NCBI GenBank assembly: GCA_934276695.1
Contig: CAKQTF010000026.1
Coordinates: 1 to 10,033, forward strand
Reading direction: 5' to 3'
Length of the DNA stretch: 10,033 nt
Source: an uncultured Spirochaetales bacterium
GTDB taxonomy: Bacteria; Spirochaetota; Spirochaetia; Sphaerochaetales; Sphaerochaetaceae
Shown here: in pieces, positions 1 through 6,185 of the stretch
Layout: every line of letters begins with the position of its first letter
Numbering within the stretch: the first letter of the stretch is position 1
Program-made: the position numbers and the translations under genes
The notes under the pieces: generated by a model
Told to the model about the DNA's origin: nothing
The model's database searches: none
The model's input: only the letters and a program-made list of their open reading frames with translations

Positions 1-32
1 TCCGGGTTTCTCTTGCTAACTGCATATTTCAT
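1..32 (-). CDS. 5' end of a leftward gene, possibly HU-related DNA-binding protein (partial)
   Basis: On the minus strand an ATG at 32-30 opens a frame reading MKYAVSKRNP before the window ends. It is preceded by a good Shine-Dalgarno (AGGAG, 46-42) nine bases upstream, which is why it is called a real start and not chance. Just upstream again, 52-67 is a perfect 6-bp hairpin (TAAGCC, loop ATCC, GGCTTA) that would lie in the leader or promoter. The first ten residues resemble the start of HU-related DNA-binding proteins (the TIGR01201-like type), but ten residues cannot prove a family, so the product name is only a guess. Its promoter would be back-to-back with the one proposed at 79-106. Confidence 0.45.
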   Translation of the reverse strand, partial: MKYAVSKRNP

Positions 33-78
33 ATCATCAATCTCCTATATATAAGCCATCCGGCTTACATAAGAGACC

Positions 79-106
79 TTGCATTTTCCGTGCCAAATGA
101 TATATC
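79..106 (+). promoter_or_regulatory. Candidate sigma-70-type promoter in front of a structured RNA
   Basis: TTGCAT (79-84) and TATATC (101-106) are separated by 16 bases, an acceptable vegetative promoter. The predicted start is near 113, just before the first arm of the nested hairpin at 116. No protein gene with a ribosome binding site follows, so if the promoter is real it probably drives a non-coding transcript. Confidence 0.35.
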
Positions 107-112
107 TTTATG

Positions 113-272
113 CAGTATATGAAATTACACAGATTACACATATGAGCATAGTCCATGGATACGGACATCAGTGCCCATCCGGGAACCTAAAGCACCGCCT
201 TCTGTGTCATTATGGCCCGGAGCGGGTTTCAGACCATGGTTTTATGTGTCAGAATAGAACTCCATATATTCT
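113..272 (+). ncRNA. Candidate structured non-coding RNA with a 6S-like long hairpin shape
   Basis: Successive complementary segments nest in order. TATATG (116-121) pairs with CATATA (263-268), ACACATA (136-142) with TATGTGT (243-249), CCATGG (153-158) with CCATGG (234-239), CCC (174-176) with GGG (224-226), and TCCGGG (178-183) with CCCGGA (216-221). Between the CCATGG and CCC arms is an asymmetric bubble (159-173 opposite 227-233). One long rod with a central bubble and a terminal loop is the general shape of 6S RNA, but I do not recognise conserved 6S sequence. Nested short helices also arise by chance. A weak hairpin followed by T residues (294-314) could be the end of the transcript. 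The open frame through this stretch has no ribosome binding site and no recognisable protein character. The reverse strand could fold equally well. Confidence 0.35.
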
Positions 273-364
273 ACAGATTCTGCCCTAATTAACTACATTG
301 ATCTCATGTATCTTTTAATCATCAAAGGAAGAATACATACTCTTCCAGATATTTCCGTTATATT

Positions 365-386
365 TGGCAGGGCTAACACCCTGCCA
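365..386. terminator. Perfect 8-bp hairpin upstream of the rubredoxin promoter region
   Basis: TGGCAGGG (365-372) and CCCTGCCA (379-386) flank the loop CTAACA. The stem is GC-rich and perfect, but no clear run of T follows on the plus strand (TTATTGATAA) and only an AT-rich stretch follows on the minus strand. It could end a transcript started near 113, or be a protein-binding palindrome next to the Fur-type box. Both readings are inference. Confidence 0.35.
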
Positions 387-389
387 TTA

Positions 390-406
390 TTGATAATCAT
401 TATCAA
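390..406 (+). promoter_or_regulatory. Perfect Fur-family 7-1-7 operator
   Basis: TGATAATCATTATCA (391-405) is a perfect inverted repeat around the central C398 and extends by one more matching T/A pair to 390-406. It equals the known 7-1-7 Fur consensus TGATAATNATTATCA; the related PerR box has TTATAAT half sites. It lies 56 bases before the rubredoxin start, where a repressor could block the promoter. A -10-like TATATT sits at 429-434, but no good -35 is at the right distance, so the promoter itself is not placed. Control by Fur, PerR or another Fur-family repressor is inferred from the site alone; no regulator gene is in the window. Confidence 0.7.
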
Positions 407-461
407 TTAGTTGACTGATATCCATTTCTATATTATCCTTAAGCCATAAGGAGAACCATCT

Positions 462-620
462 ATGAAGTATGTATGTAATCTATGCGGATATGTCTATGAT
501 GAGGAGCTTGGCGCACCAGATGAAGGAATAAAGGCAGGAACAAAATGGGAAGATGTCCCAGAAGACTGGGTATGCCCGCTCTGCGGTGCAACAAAGGAAG
601 ACTTCTCTCCTGAGAACTGA
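462..620 (+). CDS. Rubredoxin
   Basis: This 52-residue protein is a classical rubredoxin, a cytoplasmic one-electron carrier with a single iron bound by four cysteines. The two knuckles are visible: C5-x-x-C8 in the motif [10 protein letters not shown] and C38-P-L-C41 followed by GA. The aromatic core residues (Y12, W29, W36) and the acidic surface are as expected, and the length is the usual 52-54 residues. An ATG at 462 is preceded by AAGGAG (448-453) at 8 bases, so the start is secure. The gene is monocistronic: a Fur-type box lies upstream and an intrinsic terminator begins 17 bases after the stop. In strict anaerobes rubredoxin commonly supplies electrons to oxygen- or superoxide-detoxifying enzymes (rubrerythrin, superoxide reductase, flavodiiron protein). 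The Fur-family box fits such a stress role, but no partner gene is visible here. It was easy to miss because it is short. Confidence 0.97.
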   Translation: MKYVCNLCGYVYDEELGAPDEGIKAGTKWEDVPEDWVCPLCGATKEDFSPEN

Positions 621-636
621 TCTGAAACAATACTGG

Positions 637-662
637 ATAGGAGCTTGAAGGCTCCTATTTTT
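637..662 (+). terminator. Intrinsic terminator of the rubredoxin gene
   Basis: ATAGGAGC (637-644) and GCTCCTAT (651-658) form a perfect 8-bp stem with a 6-base loop, running directly into five T residues (658-662). It separates the rubredoxin gene from the convergent ATPase gene that ends at 674. Confidence 0.88.
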
Positions 663-673
663 CATGCCATGTA

Positions 674-1933
674 TCAGACTCCGAGAGCTGTGATAGGAAT
701 CACATTCACGCCATCTTCCCTGCAGTATCCATATGATGAGAGGCCACAGATAACAGCAAGGAAAGCAGCGCCTTTGCCTGTTGCTTCAGTCATTGCCTTA
801 TTGGCTTTATGAAGAGTCTTTGCTGCATAATCAATCTCATTCGCTCCAAGCTTTATCTCAATTGCACCCCATGAGCCATCAGGAGCCTCAATAACCGCAT
901 CTATCTCATTATCCCTATAATCCTGATAGTGCATAAGCCGGCACCCTTTTGCTTCTGCATATATGGCCAAATCCCTTTCCACGAGCGATTCAAACAGAAA
1001 GCCGAAAGCCTGAAGGTCATTTATAAGTGATTCAGGCCTCAGCCCCAGCAATGCTGCAGGAATCGAAGGATCAGCAAAATGCCTCTTCGCCATCTGCTTA
1101 AGCCTTAGGGATGATCTTACAGAAGGGCTGAATGGAAGCTGAGGAGACAGCAGGAATAATCTGGATAGGATCTGAAGATAGGAGCTCACTGTCTCATCGC
1201 TTATTTCACCATTCATATCACGGATAAGAACACGTTTAGAAGCTGTCGTGCTTTCATTGCGGGCAAGAGAACGCATAAAGCGCTCCATCTTCAGGATATC
1301 AATAGAATCAGCCACACGTGGGATGTCCTCATGTATAATGCCATTCACATAATCAGAAGCAAACGACGAAGCATGTTCATATGGAAGGTCAAGAGCTGAT
1401 GGCCAGCCACCTCTGATGACATAATATGCAAGCCTTTCTATGCCAGGACTATCACATTGGATAACACTCTGTATGCTGCTATCAAACAGGGATGATAAAG
1501 ATATCTCTCCTGTTGATTCTCCTGATTCGAATAGTGACATCGTCTTCATTGTGAGAAGGGAAATCCTTCCCGTACCTGAATGCATGATGCCACTACGTTC
1601 AGGAGTTGAAGATCCAGTAAGTATGAACTGGCCTTTCTCCTGGGATTTATCAACAGAATAACGTACAACATCCCATAAGGACGGGATTTCCTGCCATTCA
1701 TCTATCAGATGAGGCATCTTGCCTTTTAATGCAAATGAATTATCAAGCATGGCAACTCTTCGATTAGCAAAATTACCGCTTCCATCACCAAGCATGATTG
1801 AACTTGCTGCCTGATTGATTGCTGTCCATGTTTTTCCGGAAGCCTTAGGTCCCTGTATGCATACAGCTTTCGAAAGCTGTAATTTAGTCTTCAGCTCATC
1901 ATCAATAATCCTTGGTCTATATAATTCATTCAT
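674..1933 (-). CDS. AAA-type ATPase with DUF4143 C-terminal region
   Basis: A 419-residue protein of the widespread ATPase/DUF4143 family. Visible in order: Walker A GPKASGKT (28-35), Walker B with the family motif IDEWQ (77-81), a sensor-like strand LTGSS (105-109), and the alpha-helical DUF4143 region (about 190-345) with helix-turn-helix-like text ISDETVSSYLQIL and the signature KRHFADPSIPAALLG. A C-terminal nuclease-like fold follows, with D345 in NEIDAVIE and E359-x-K361 in IEIKLG. These last residues match the PD-(D/E)xK pattern, but activity is unproven. The length is normal for the family and no damage is seen. The biological role of these proteins is poorly known. The start was placed at ATG 1933; a GTG at 1936 directly precedes it. 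No strong Shine-Dalgarno is visible, and a possible promoter lies so close that the mRNA may be nearly leaderless. The gene stands alone, with three phased repeats upstream and convergent to rubredoxin. Confidence 0.9.
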   Translation of the reverse strand: MNELYRPRIIDDELKTKLQLSKAVCIQGPKASGKTWTAINQAASSIMLGDGSGNFANRRVAMLDNSFALKGKMPHLIDEWQEIPSLWDVVRYSVDKSQEKGQFILTGSSTPERSGIMHSGTGRISLLTMKTMSLFESGESTGEISLSSLFDSSIQSVIQCDSPGIERLAYYVIRGGWPSALDLPYEHASSFASDYVNGIIHEDIPRVADSIDILKMERFMRSLARNESTTASKRVLIRDMNGEISDETVSSYLQILSRLFLLSPQLPFSPSVRSSLRLKQMAKRHFADPSIPAALLGLRPESLINDLQAFGFLFESLVERDLAIYAEAKGCRLMHYQDYRDNEIDAVIEAPDGSWGAIEIKLGANEIDYAAKTLHKANKAMTEATGKGAAFLAVICGLSSYGYCREDGVNVIPITALGV

Positions 1934-1944
1934 CACAGTTACTC

Positions 1945-1973
1945 ATTCTTATTTCAACATCCGAATATGTCAA
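1945..1973 (-). promoter_or_regulatory. Candidate promoter of the DUF4143 ATPase gene
   Basis: The last of the three repeats supplies TTGACA (1973-1968). Seventeen bases on is AAGAAT (1950-1945), a mediocre -10 with four of six consensus bases. Transcription would begin near 1938, only a few bases before the start codon, giving a leaderless or nearly leaderless message. This would explain the lack of a clear ribosome binding site. Confidence 0.35.
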
Positions 1974-2022
1974 GGTCTATTATCAGAATATGTCAAAGTC
2001 AGTTATACGAATATGTCAAAGT
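1963..2022. repeat. Three direct repeats phased at exactly 23 bp
   Basis: The 14-bp core GAATATGTCAA(A/G)GT occurs at 1963-1976, 1986-1999 and 2009-2022, each start 23 bases from the next; spacers are 9 bp and differ in sequence. Read on the minus strand each copy is AC(T/C)TTGACATATTC, so each contains a consensus -35 hexamer TTGACA pointing at the ATPase gene. A period of 23 bp is close to two helical turns and puts all copies on nearly the same face of DNA. This looks like a regulator-binding array for the ATPase gene, not a coding repeat. Three copies with 9-bp spacers do not make a CRISPR array. Confidence 0.8.
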
Positions 2023-2058
2023 AAGTCTTATAGATTCATAAAATATCAGGACAGAGAA

Positions 2059-2091
2059 ATAGCCTGTGTCAGGCTATCTGGCACAGGCTAT
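2059..2091 (-). terminator. Strong hairpin after the first lipoprotein gene
   Basis: ATAGCCTGTG (2059-2068) pairs perfectly with CACAGGCTAT (2082-2091). The stem continues through a T-G wobble and CAG/CTG to a five-base loop (2073-2077), about 14 base pairs in all. It lies 21 bases beyond the stop of the leftward lipoprotein gene. On that strand the stem is followed by TTTCTCT, a weak T-rich tail, so it is a probable but not ideal intrinsic terminator. Confidence 0.65.
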
Positions 2092-2111
2092 CCATAATCA
2101 TGACTCAATGA

Positions 2112-3851
2112 TCATACTCTTTGAGACATATCCTTTATGCTTCCATCATCATTGTATGAGATCAGAAGCGCATTCGTCAGATATGAGCGTCCGCTCAGAT
2201 CAGAATCAGCTGTCTTTGAATACGAATAATCTACCTTATCAGATCCATAGCAGATCACAAGGTATACAGTGCCAGATACATCAACAAATCTATACTTATA
2301 CCCCTCTGCAGAAACTGTCGTAACTGTATTCCATCCTATGTCTGACAGTTCAGGAATTCCGCTCTTCTCTGCATCTGTATCCGAGATTGCCTTAGCCTTA
2401 TATGCCTTTTCCTCACTGCTGACGTTAATTGTCAGGGTGTTGGAATTGGTCTGTGCAATGCAATCTGATGAGCCCTTCTTAAACCAGTATACAGAAGGAA
2501 GGAAAAGCTTAAGCTGGTATATTCCATCAGAAGGCAGCACGAATTCACCATTAGCAGCTGGCATAGCAAGGCTGAGCTTAGAGTCAAAGCTTGCCACTGG
2601 GCTACCTGAGATTCCATCGATATTTTCACTTTTGCTGTTACCGTAGCTGAGAGATGAACTACCTGAGGATGCCTTGATTGTGCCATTGTTGACGACACTA
2701 TCTGCGGAGATCCTGTTATATCTGCTGGCTGAGACATTAGCAGCAAGAAGGCCGACCTTGTAGCCTACGAGATCACCGGAGAATGTGCAGTTATTTATTT
2801 CAGCCTTTGCACCGTAAAGCTGCCCGCCAAGGAACACTGCAGCGCCAGAATCGCCAAAACCTCCGATGAAATTTCCCGATACATCACATCCGGAAATGCT
2901 GATGCTGTATTCAATGCTCTTATTCACGCTCTCATCATAGAACAGGCATGTAGTGTAAGATGGTATTGTCTCACCATTCAGATAAACATCCACACCACTG
3001 ACATTGTTTGATGCATAGAAGCTGAAATTGTTGTCACCGATTGAGTAGTAATGGTTACCAGGTGCAGCATAATTCACATTATCGATAGTCAGGGAAAGCG
3101 TTCTCTTGTCCGTCAGGAATCTATCGGATGAGCCTCCAAGATCGTCGCCTTCACTTGTATATTCATTTCCCTTTGCAATAGCATTTTTGACTCTGACCAG
3201 CGGAGACCTGAACAGCCTTGTGATTGAAGCTGAGTCGAACTCTATCGTCAGATTCCTGAACTCTGTATCCTCAAGGTAGTGATCAAAGATGAAGGAAAGT
3301 GAGTTGCTTCCGATTATCTTATGGCCATTACCTTCAAGAGTTCCTCCGAAGACTGGAGCAGCATAATTCCTATCTTCTATTGATCTGAGATCAATATCAT
3401 CTGTAAGGCAGAAGGAATAGCCGTCTCTTTCAAGGATTGCAGACCTGTTGAGATTAAGCTTATCAAAGTCATCTGCACTACTGAGCTCATATGGCCTGTT
3501 CTTTGTGCCGAACCCCGCAAAGATACCATCTAATGGCATCTCTTCAGCCTTGAAGCTGGATACTATAGCAAGTCCGTTCTGGGCCTTATATGTAATCTCA
3601 TATGTACCTCTTTTAAGTATGATCTGATCTCCGGATACAGATACATCAGATGTGACGCCATCAGGATCCGTATATTTCACTTCTGCAGTCACAGGGACTC
3701 CTGAAGTCGTTGCGACGGCTACTGCGAACGACTCGCCTGCCTTATATGATGAACCGGTATTAATCTCACCAAGTGAAATCGGCTCAGATGTGCATGAAAC
3801 AGCTGCAATGATGAGAATCAGAGCAGAGACATAGTGTAAAATTCTTTTCAT
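2112..3851 (-). CDS. Large predicted lipoprotein with GLUG/beta-helix-like repeats
   Basis: A 579-residue protein exported as a lipoprotein: basic MKR start, hydrophobic stretch (about 4-17), and lipobox A-V-S-C with the acylated cysteine at C20. Residues about 30-105 look like an Ig-like or similar beta domain. Then comes a motif typical of right-handed beta-helix/GLUG surface proteins (113-129: GFGTKNRPYELSSADDF, then CLTDDIDL and GGTLEGNGHKI). Long stretches rich in Ser, Asn and Gly follow, with repeated strand-like segments (NNVSGVDVYLNG, SISISGCDVSGNF, AEINNCTFSGDLVG). No catalytic residues are recognised, so its function is unknown; adhesion or another surface role is a guess. ATG 3851 is preceded by AAGGGG (3863-3858) at 6 bases. 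The promoter directly upstream carries a ten-G spacer, suggesting variable expression. It is monocistronic, with a hairpin after the stop. Confidence 0.85.
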   Translation of the reverse strand: MKRILHYVSALILIIAAVSCTSEPISLGEINTGSSYKAGESFAVAVATTSGVPVTAEVKYTDPDGVTSDVSVSGDQIILKRGTYEITYKAQNGLAIVSSFKAEEMPLDGIFAGFGTKNRPYELSSADDFDKLNLNRSAILERDGYSFCLTDDIDLRSIEDRNYAAPVFGGTLEGNGHKIIGSNSLSFIFDHYLEDTEFRNLTIEFDSASITRLFRSPLVRVKNAIAKGNEYTSEGDDLGGSSDRFLTDKRTLSLTIDNVNYAAPGNHYYSIGDNNFSFYASNNVSGVDVYLNGETIPSYTTCLFYDESVNKSIEYSISISGCDVSGNFIGGFGDSGAAVFLGGQLYGAKAEINNCTFSGDLVGYKVGLLAANVSASRYNRISADSVVNNGTIKASSGSSSLSYGNSKSENIDGISGSPVASFDSKLSLAMPAANGEFVLPSDGIYQLKLFLPSVYWFKKGSSDCIAQTNSNTLTINVSSEEKAYKAKAISDTDAEKSGIPELSDIGWNTVTTVSAEGYKYRFVDVSGTVYLVICYGSDKVDYSYSKTADSDLSGRSYLTNALLISYNDDGSIKDMSQRV

Positions 3852-3869
3852 TCTAAACCCCTTGCTCCA

Positions 3870-3900
3870 AATATACCCCCCCCCCGTTCTATATTGTCAA
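3870..3900 (-). promoter_or_regulatory. Lipoprotein promoter with a poly-G spacer
   Basis: On the minus strand TTGACA (3900-3895) and TATATT (3875-3870) are 19 bases apart, and the ten bases next to the -10 are all G. The predicted start near 3863 gives a 12-base leader in which AAGGGG is the ribosome binding site. The second lipoprotein gene has the same two hexamers and nearly the same leader length (5956-5985), which supports this placement. An alternative -10, TATAGA (3893-3888), would put the G tract at the transcription start, but it lacks a -35. Confidence 0.7.
3876..3885. repeat. Homopolymeric tract of ten G (minus strand)
   Basis: Ten consecutive C on the plus strand, the only such tract in the window. 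It lies wholly between the -35 and -10 elements of the promoter for the 579-residue lipoprotein. Tracts of this kind change length by slipped-strand mispairing during replication. Confidence 0.95.
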
Positions 3901-3928
3901 ACATTTTGGATTTAGTATGAAAAATTTT

Positions 3929-4542
3929 GCTCTTTACGGAAAAATAGGGGAAAAGGAATAAGCAGTAGAAAAAAGAGCATGTGAGTTCTAAAGTTTAGTT
4001 ACCACACTAACAGAAGAACTGACACATGCCCGTAAATCTCTTCCGCAGGGCTGTGAACACATACATACCACCTGATGGGAAGCATGGATTGCAGTATTTC
4101 AGGAGCAACAGGGCAGACAGGAGAGGATGCCCAAACTGCGGAGGGCATGCCTGCGGCAGCTGCAGCACACGGCTAAGAGACATGCCGGTATATGCGGATA
4201 CCAGGCAGGGTCTGCTGATCAGCTGCTATAGATACAGATGCACAGGATGCTCGAGGACATTCAGAGATGAGTCACATCCAGGCATCCAGGATAACTGGAA
4301 AAGCGTGGCAATGGATATGAACGCCTCATACAATATCCTCGTCAGGCAGTACCTACCGGATACACGGACAGTATATGATCATTCCCGATATTCACAGGGA
4401 ATATTAAAGGATTCAACACCAGGATTAAGGTTGTAAAGAGAATTGGATATGGATACAGGGACGATGACTATTTCTTTTCCCTTATCCGCTGCATCTCTAT
4501 CCCTTCGTTAAAACCTAAATCCCCTATGAAAACGTGAATAAC
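3929..4542 (+). mobile_element. ISL3-family insertion sequence, internally deleted remnant
   Basis: About 614 bp bounded by imperfect inverted repeats. The left end reads GCTCTTTACG then GAAAA then ATAGGGG (3929-3950). The reverse of the right end reads GTTATTCACG then TTTTC then ATAGGGG (4542-4521). It encloses remnants of one transposase (4026-4537) too short to be active. ISL3 elements are normally about 1.2-1.5 kb with ends of this GG(C/T)TCTT style. The flanks share AAAAAT (3920-3925 and 4545-4550), but a clean 8-bp target duplication could not be fixed, so the ends are approximate. It sits 29 bases upstream of the -35 of the poly-G promoter, between two lipoprotein genes. Confidence 0.7.
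4026..4537 (+). pseudogene. ISL3-family transposase, two internal deletions
   Basis: Three separate parts of an ISL3 transposase are joined. The first open frame (4026-4436, 136 residues) begins with the family's zinc ribbon (CPNCGG, then CYRYRCTGCSRTFRDESHP). After residue about 88 it jumps straight into a piece of the catalytic domain (VAMDMNASYNILV, then LPDTRTVYDH), where the intact enzyme has a helix-turn-helix region and the first catalytic aspartate. A second gap follows, and the frame shifts. From 4403 to the TGA at 4535-4537 a different frame reads the family's C-terminal end (IKGFNTRIKVVKRIGYGYRD, then DYFFSLIRCISIP). About 300 of the usual 400-odd residues are lost, so the protein cannot transpose by itself. 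The start codon is only a guess; no good ribosome binding site is seen. Confidence 0.82.
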
Positions 4543-4556
4543 CTAAAAATCTGATC

Positions 4557-4593
4557 AAAAAAAGAAGCTAGGAATCTATAATAGATGCCTAGC
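4557..4593 (-). terminator. Intrinsic terminator of the second lipoprotein gene
   Basis: GCTAGG (4567-4572) and CCTAGC (4588-4593) enclose one mismatch, then ATCTA/TAGAT (4574-4578/4582-4586) and a TAA loop. On the minus strand the stem is followed by TTC and seven T (4563-4557). It lies 21 bases after the lipoprotein stop, between that gene and the insertion remnant. Confidence 0.85.
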
Positions 4594-4613
4594 GAAATAA
4601 GAAGATATTCTAT

Positions 4614-5936
4614 TTATTTCACAACCCAGCGTTTATTGCTTTTATCGTCTGTTATACTCACATCATCATTGATATAGCCATCAGGAGATGAATTGAATGT
4701 TCCGGCTTTTATTACTTTCTTTTCCTTTATGCTATTAAGCTTAATGGCAGCCTTTGATTCATTGCCAATAAACTCTCCACCATTGATTGCAAGCTTAACA
4801 TAGCTTTCTTCTGCAACAGGTTCCGTTGTTCCTTTGCCATTTGGAATACCCTCATATACAGCATATCCATTCACGCTCTCAAACTTTCCTCCATTGACAG
4901 TAACATCAAGCTTCTTTGCATATACATCATTACTCGTCATAGATAATGCAGCACCGGTATCTACACTTCCGCTAGAAGTATCCTCCGGGGTCTCAGCAAA
5001 TTTACCAGTAGATATATAACGGCCACCATCAATGATGAATTCTCCAGCTCTAAGGCTTAATGCATAATCTGCTTCGATATCAGAATTCCTGATATTCCAT
5101 TTTGCATATCCAGCTGCATAAATGCCAATCTCTCTCGCTTTAATAGAAGCTCCATCCAATGTGATTACAGGGACGCAGCCTTCTGTATCTTTAATATCAC
5201 CATGGATATAAATGCCGGCACCGGCAGCATGATCATCTTCTGATGGAACTATGATTCTGCCATACATATTAACAACTATGCCATATGCATGAGATAAACT
5301 TGGATAAATGAAGATTCCGGCCCATCCTTTCAAGGTAACATCCTGTCCTATTGTTACAACAGAATAATCAGGCACATCTTCTGAAGCACCTATAATGTAA
5401 ATCGATGATTTCCCATTTGATTCTGTTTCCTTTATTATACCTTCACCCTTGAACTCCACATTGGCATTATATATTTGGAATGGTGTTGATTTAGCTGAAA
5501 TGCTATGTCCATTGAGATTGATGGCAACTTTCACTCTATTTGTTATCACCAATGTATTCTCAAGCGATATATCTGATGCCAGGCATATTCTTTCTTTATT
5601 CCCAGATATAGCACTTATCAGCTCGGCTTCAGTACTGACAGTTACAAAGTCTTCCTTCCATACAGCAGCTAGAGTTATATCTGAAGTGACTGCAGATGAG
5701 AAATCATATCGCTCTCCATTAAGCTGCCATTCAATGAAAGAATACCATTCCCTGACAGGATCAGCTGGCTTTACTGCCTTCTCGCCTTCTTTAACCCCAA
5801 TCGGGCTGATTCCAGAACCGCCTGAAGTATCAAAAGAAATAACATATTCTGGAACAGCTGGTTCATTTGCACATGCTGCAACAAAGAGCATTACCAGAAT
5901 TGCAAGTACTAAAACGGAAAAATATCTATTTCTCAT
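4614..5936 (-). CDS. Lipoprotein with Listeria-Bacteroides repeat and beta-helix-like body
   Basis: A 440-residue exported lipoprotein. MRNRYF is followed by a hydrophobic stretch and the lipobox V-A-A-C with the acylated cysteine at C22. Residues about 30-92 are one Listeria-Bacteroides (InlB B-type) repeat, with the signature ISFDTSGGSGISP, an EGEKAVKPADPVREW turn, and the closing ITLAAVW. Residues about 95-430 are strand-rich with recurring short turns typical of a right-handed beta-helix (INLNGHSIS, IDGGRYIS, VNGGKFES, INGGEFIG). No catalytic site is recognised, so its function is unknown; a cell-surface role is likely. The start is set at ATG 5936: it has GAGGG (5946-5942) at 5 bases, whereas the upstream in-frame ATG at 5966 has none, lies between the -35 and -10 of the promoter, and would put ten charged and polar residues before the signal peptide. 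Confidence 0.86.
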   Translation of the reverse strand: MRNRYFSVLVLAILVMLFVAACANEPAVPEYVISFDTSGGSGISPIGVKEGEKAVKPADPVREWYSFIEWQLNGERYDFSSAVTSDITLAAVWKEDFVTVSTEAELISAISGNKERICLASDISLENTLVITNRVKVAINLNGHSISAKSTPFQIYNANVEFKGEGIIKETESNGKSSIYIIGASEDVPDYSVVTIGQDVTLKGWAGIFIYPSLSHAYGIVVNMYGRIIVPSEDDHAAGAGIYIHGDIKDTEGCVPVITLDGASIKAREIGIYAAGYAKWNIRNSDIEADYALSLRAGEFIIDGGRYISTGKFAETPEDTSSGSVDTGAALSMTSNDVYAKKLDVTVNGGKFESVNGYAVYEGIPNGKGTTEPVAEESYVKLAINGGEFIGNESKAAIKLNSIKEKKVIKAGTFNSSPDGYINDDVSITDDKSNKRWVVK

Positions 5937-5955
5937 ATTTGCCCTCTGACTTTTG

Positions 5956-5985
5956 AATATATCCATGCCTGATTATCAATGTCAA
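5956..5985 (-). promoter_or_regulatory. Promoter of the second lipoprotein gene
   Basis: TTGACA (5985-5980) and TATATT (5961-5956) are 18 bases apart on the minus strand. The start would fall near 5949, giving a leader of about 13 bases that contains the GAGGG ribosome binding site. It is the fixed-spacer counterpart of the poly-G promoter at 3870-3900. The rest of the gap (5986-6126) is AT-rich and shows nothing else I can name. Confidence 0.7.
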
Positions 5986-6126
5986 ATACATTATTTCTTA
6001 CATATAAACGAATTATGTAATTAAAATCATTTTCAATGTATAATATTTCCATGCATAATAGAAAATTATCAATATAAACACTAACAAAGTAAATGAGAAT
6101 GCTTAAACTGTTTGGCTAACAAGAGA

Positions 6127-6166
6127 AGCGCAGGGCAGAGACTTGTCATTTATCCCTGGCTGCGCT
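6127..6166 (-). terminator. Possible terminator of the amino-sugar operon
   Basis: AGCGCAG (6127-6133) pairs with CTGCGCT (6160-6166); an alternative inner stem CAGGG/CCCTG is also possible. It lies 20 bases after the stop of the last gene of the leftward operon. On that strand the stem is followed by TCTCTTGTT, T-rich but not a clean T run. Confidence 0.5.
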
Positions 6167-6185
6167 GCATATTATAAGATTGATT

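Noticed and set aside
170..235. Resemblance of CCCATCCGGGAAC to 5S ribosomal RNA
   Set aside because: Only a short local likeness; the rest of the 5S consensus and its helices are missing and no other rRNA is near.
79..288. Open frame of 69 codons on the plus strand
   Set aside because: No ribosome binding site, unusual composition with no family resemblance; the stretch is better explained by nested RNA-like complementarity.
1963..2022. Three regular repeats as a small CRISPR array
   Set aside because: Repeat cores of 14 bp and spacers of 9 bp are far too short, and no cas gene is present; a regulator-binding array fits better.
2269..2646. 125-codon open frame on the plus strand inside the lipoprotein gene
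   Set aside because: It is antisense to a gene with a clear signal peptide, promoter and ribosome binding site; the frame has no start signal or recognisable domain.
3918..4550. 8-bp target duplication of the ISL3 remnant
   Set aside because: Only AAAAAT is shared at the flanks, the offset from the inverted ends is inconsistent, and the area is A-rich, so the match may be chance.
5937..5966. Longer start (ATG 5966) for the second lipoprotein
   Set aside because: It lies between the -35 and -10 elements, lacks a ribosome binding site and would spoil the signal peptide.
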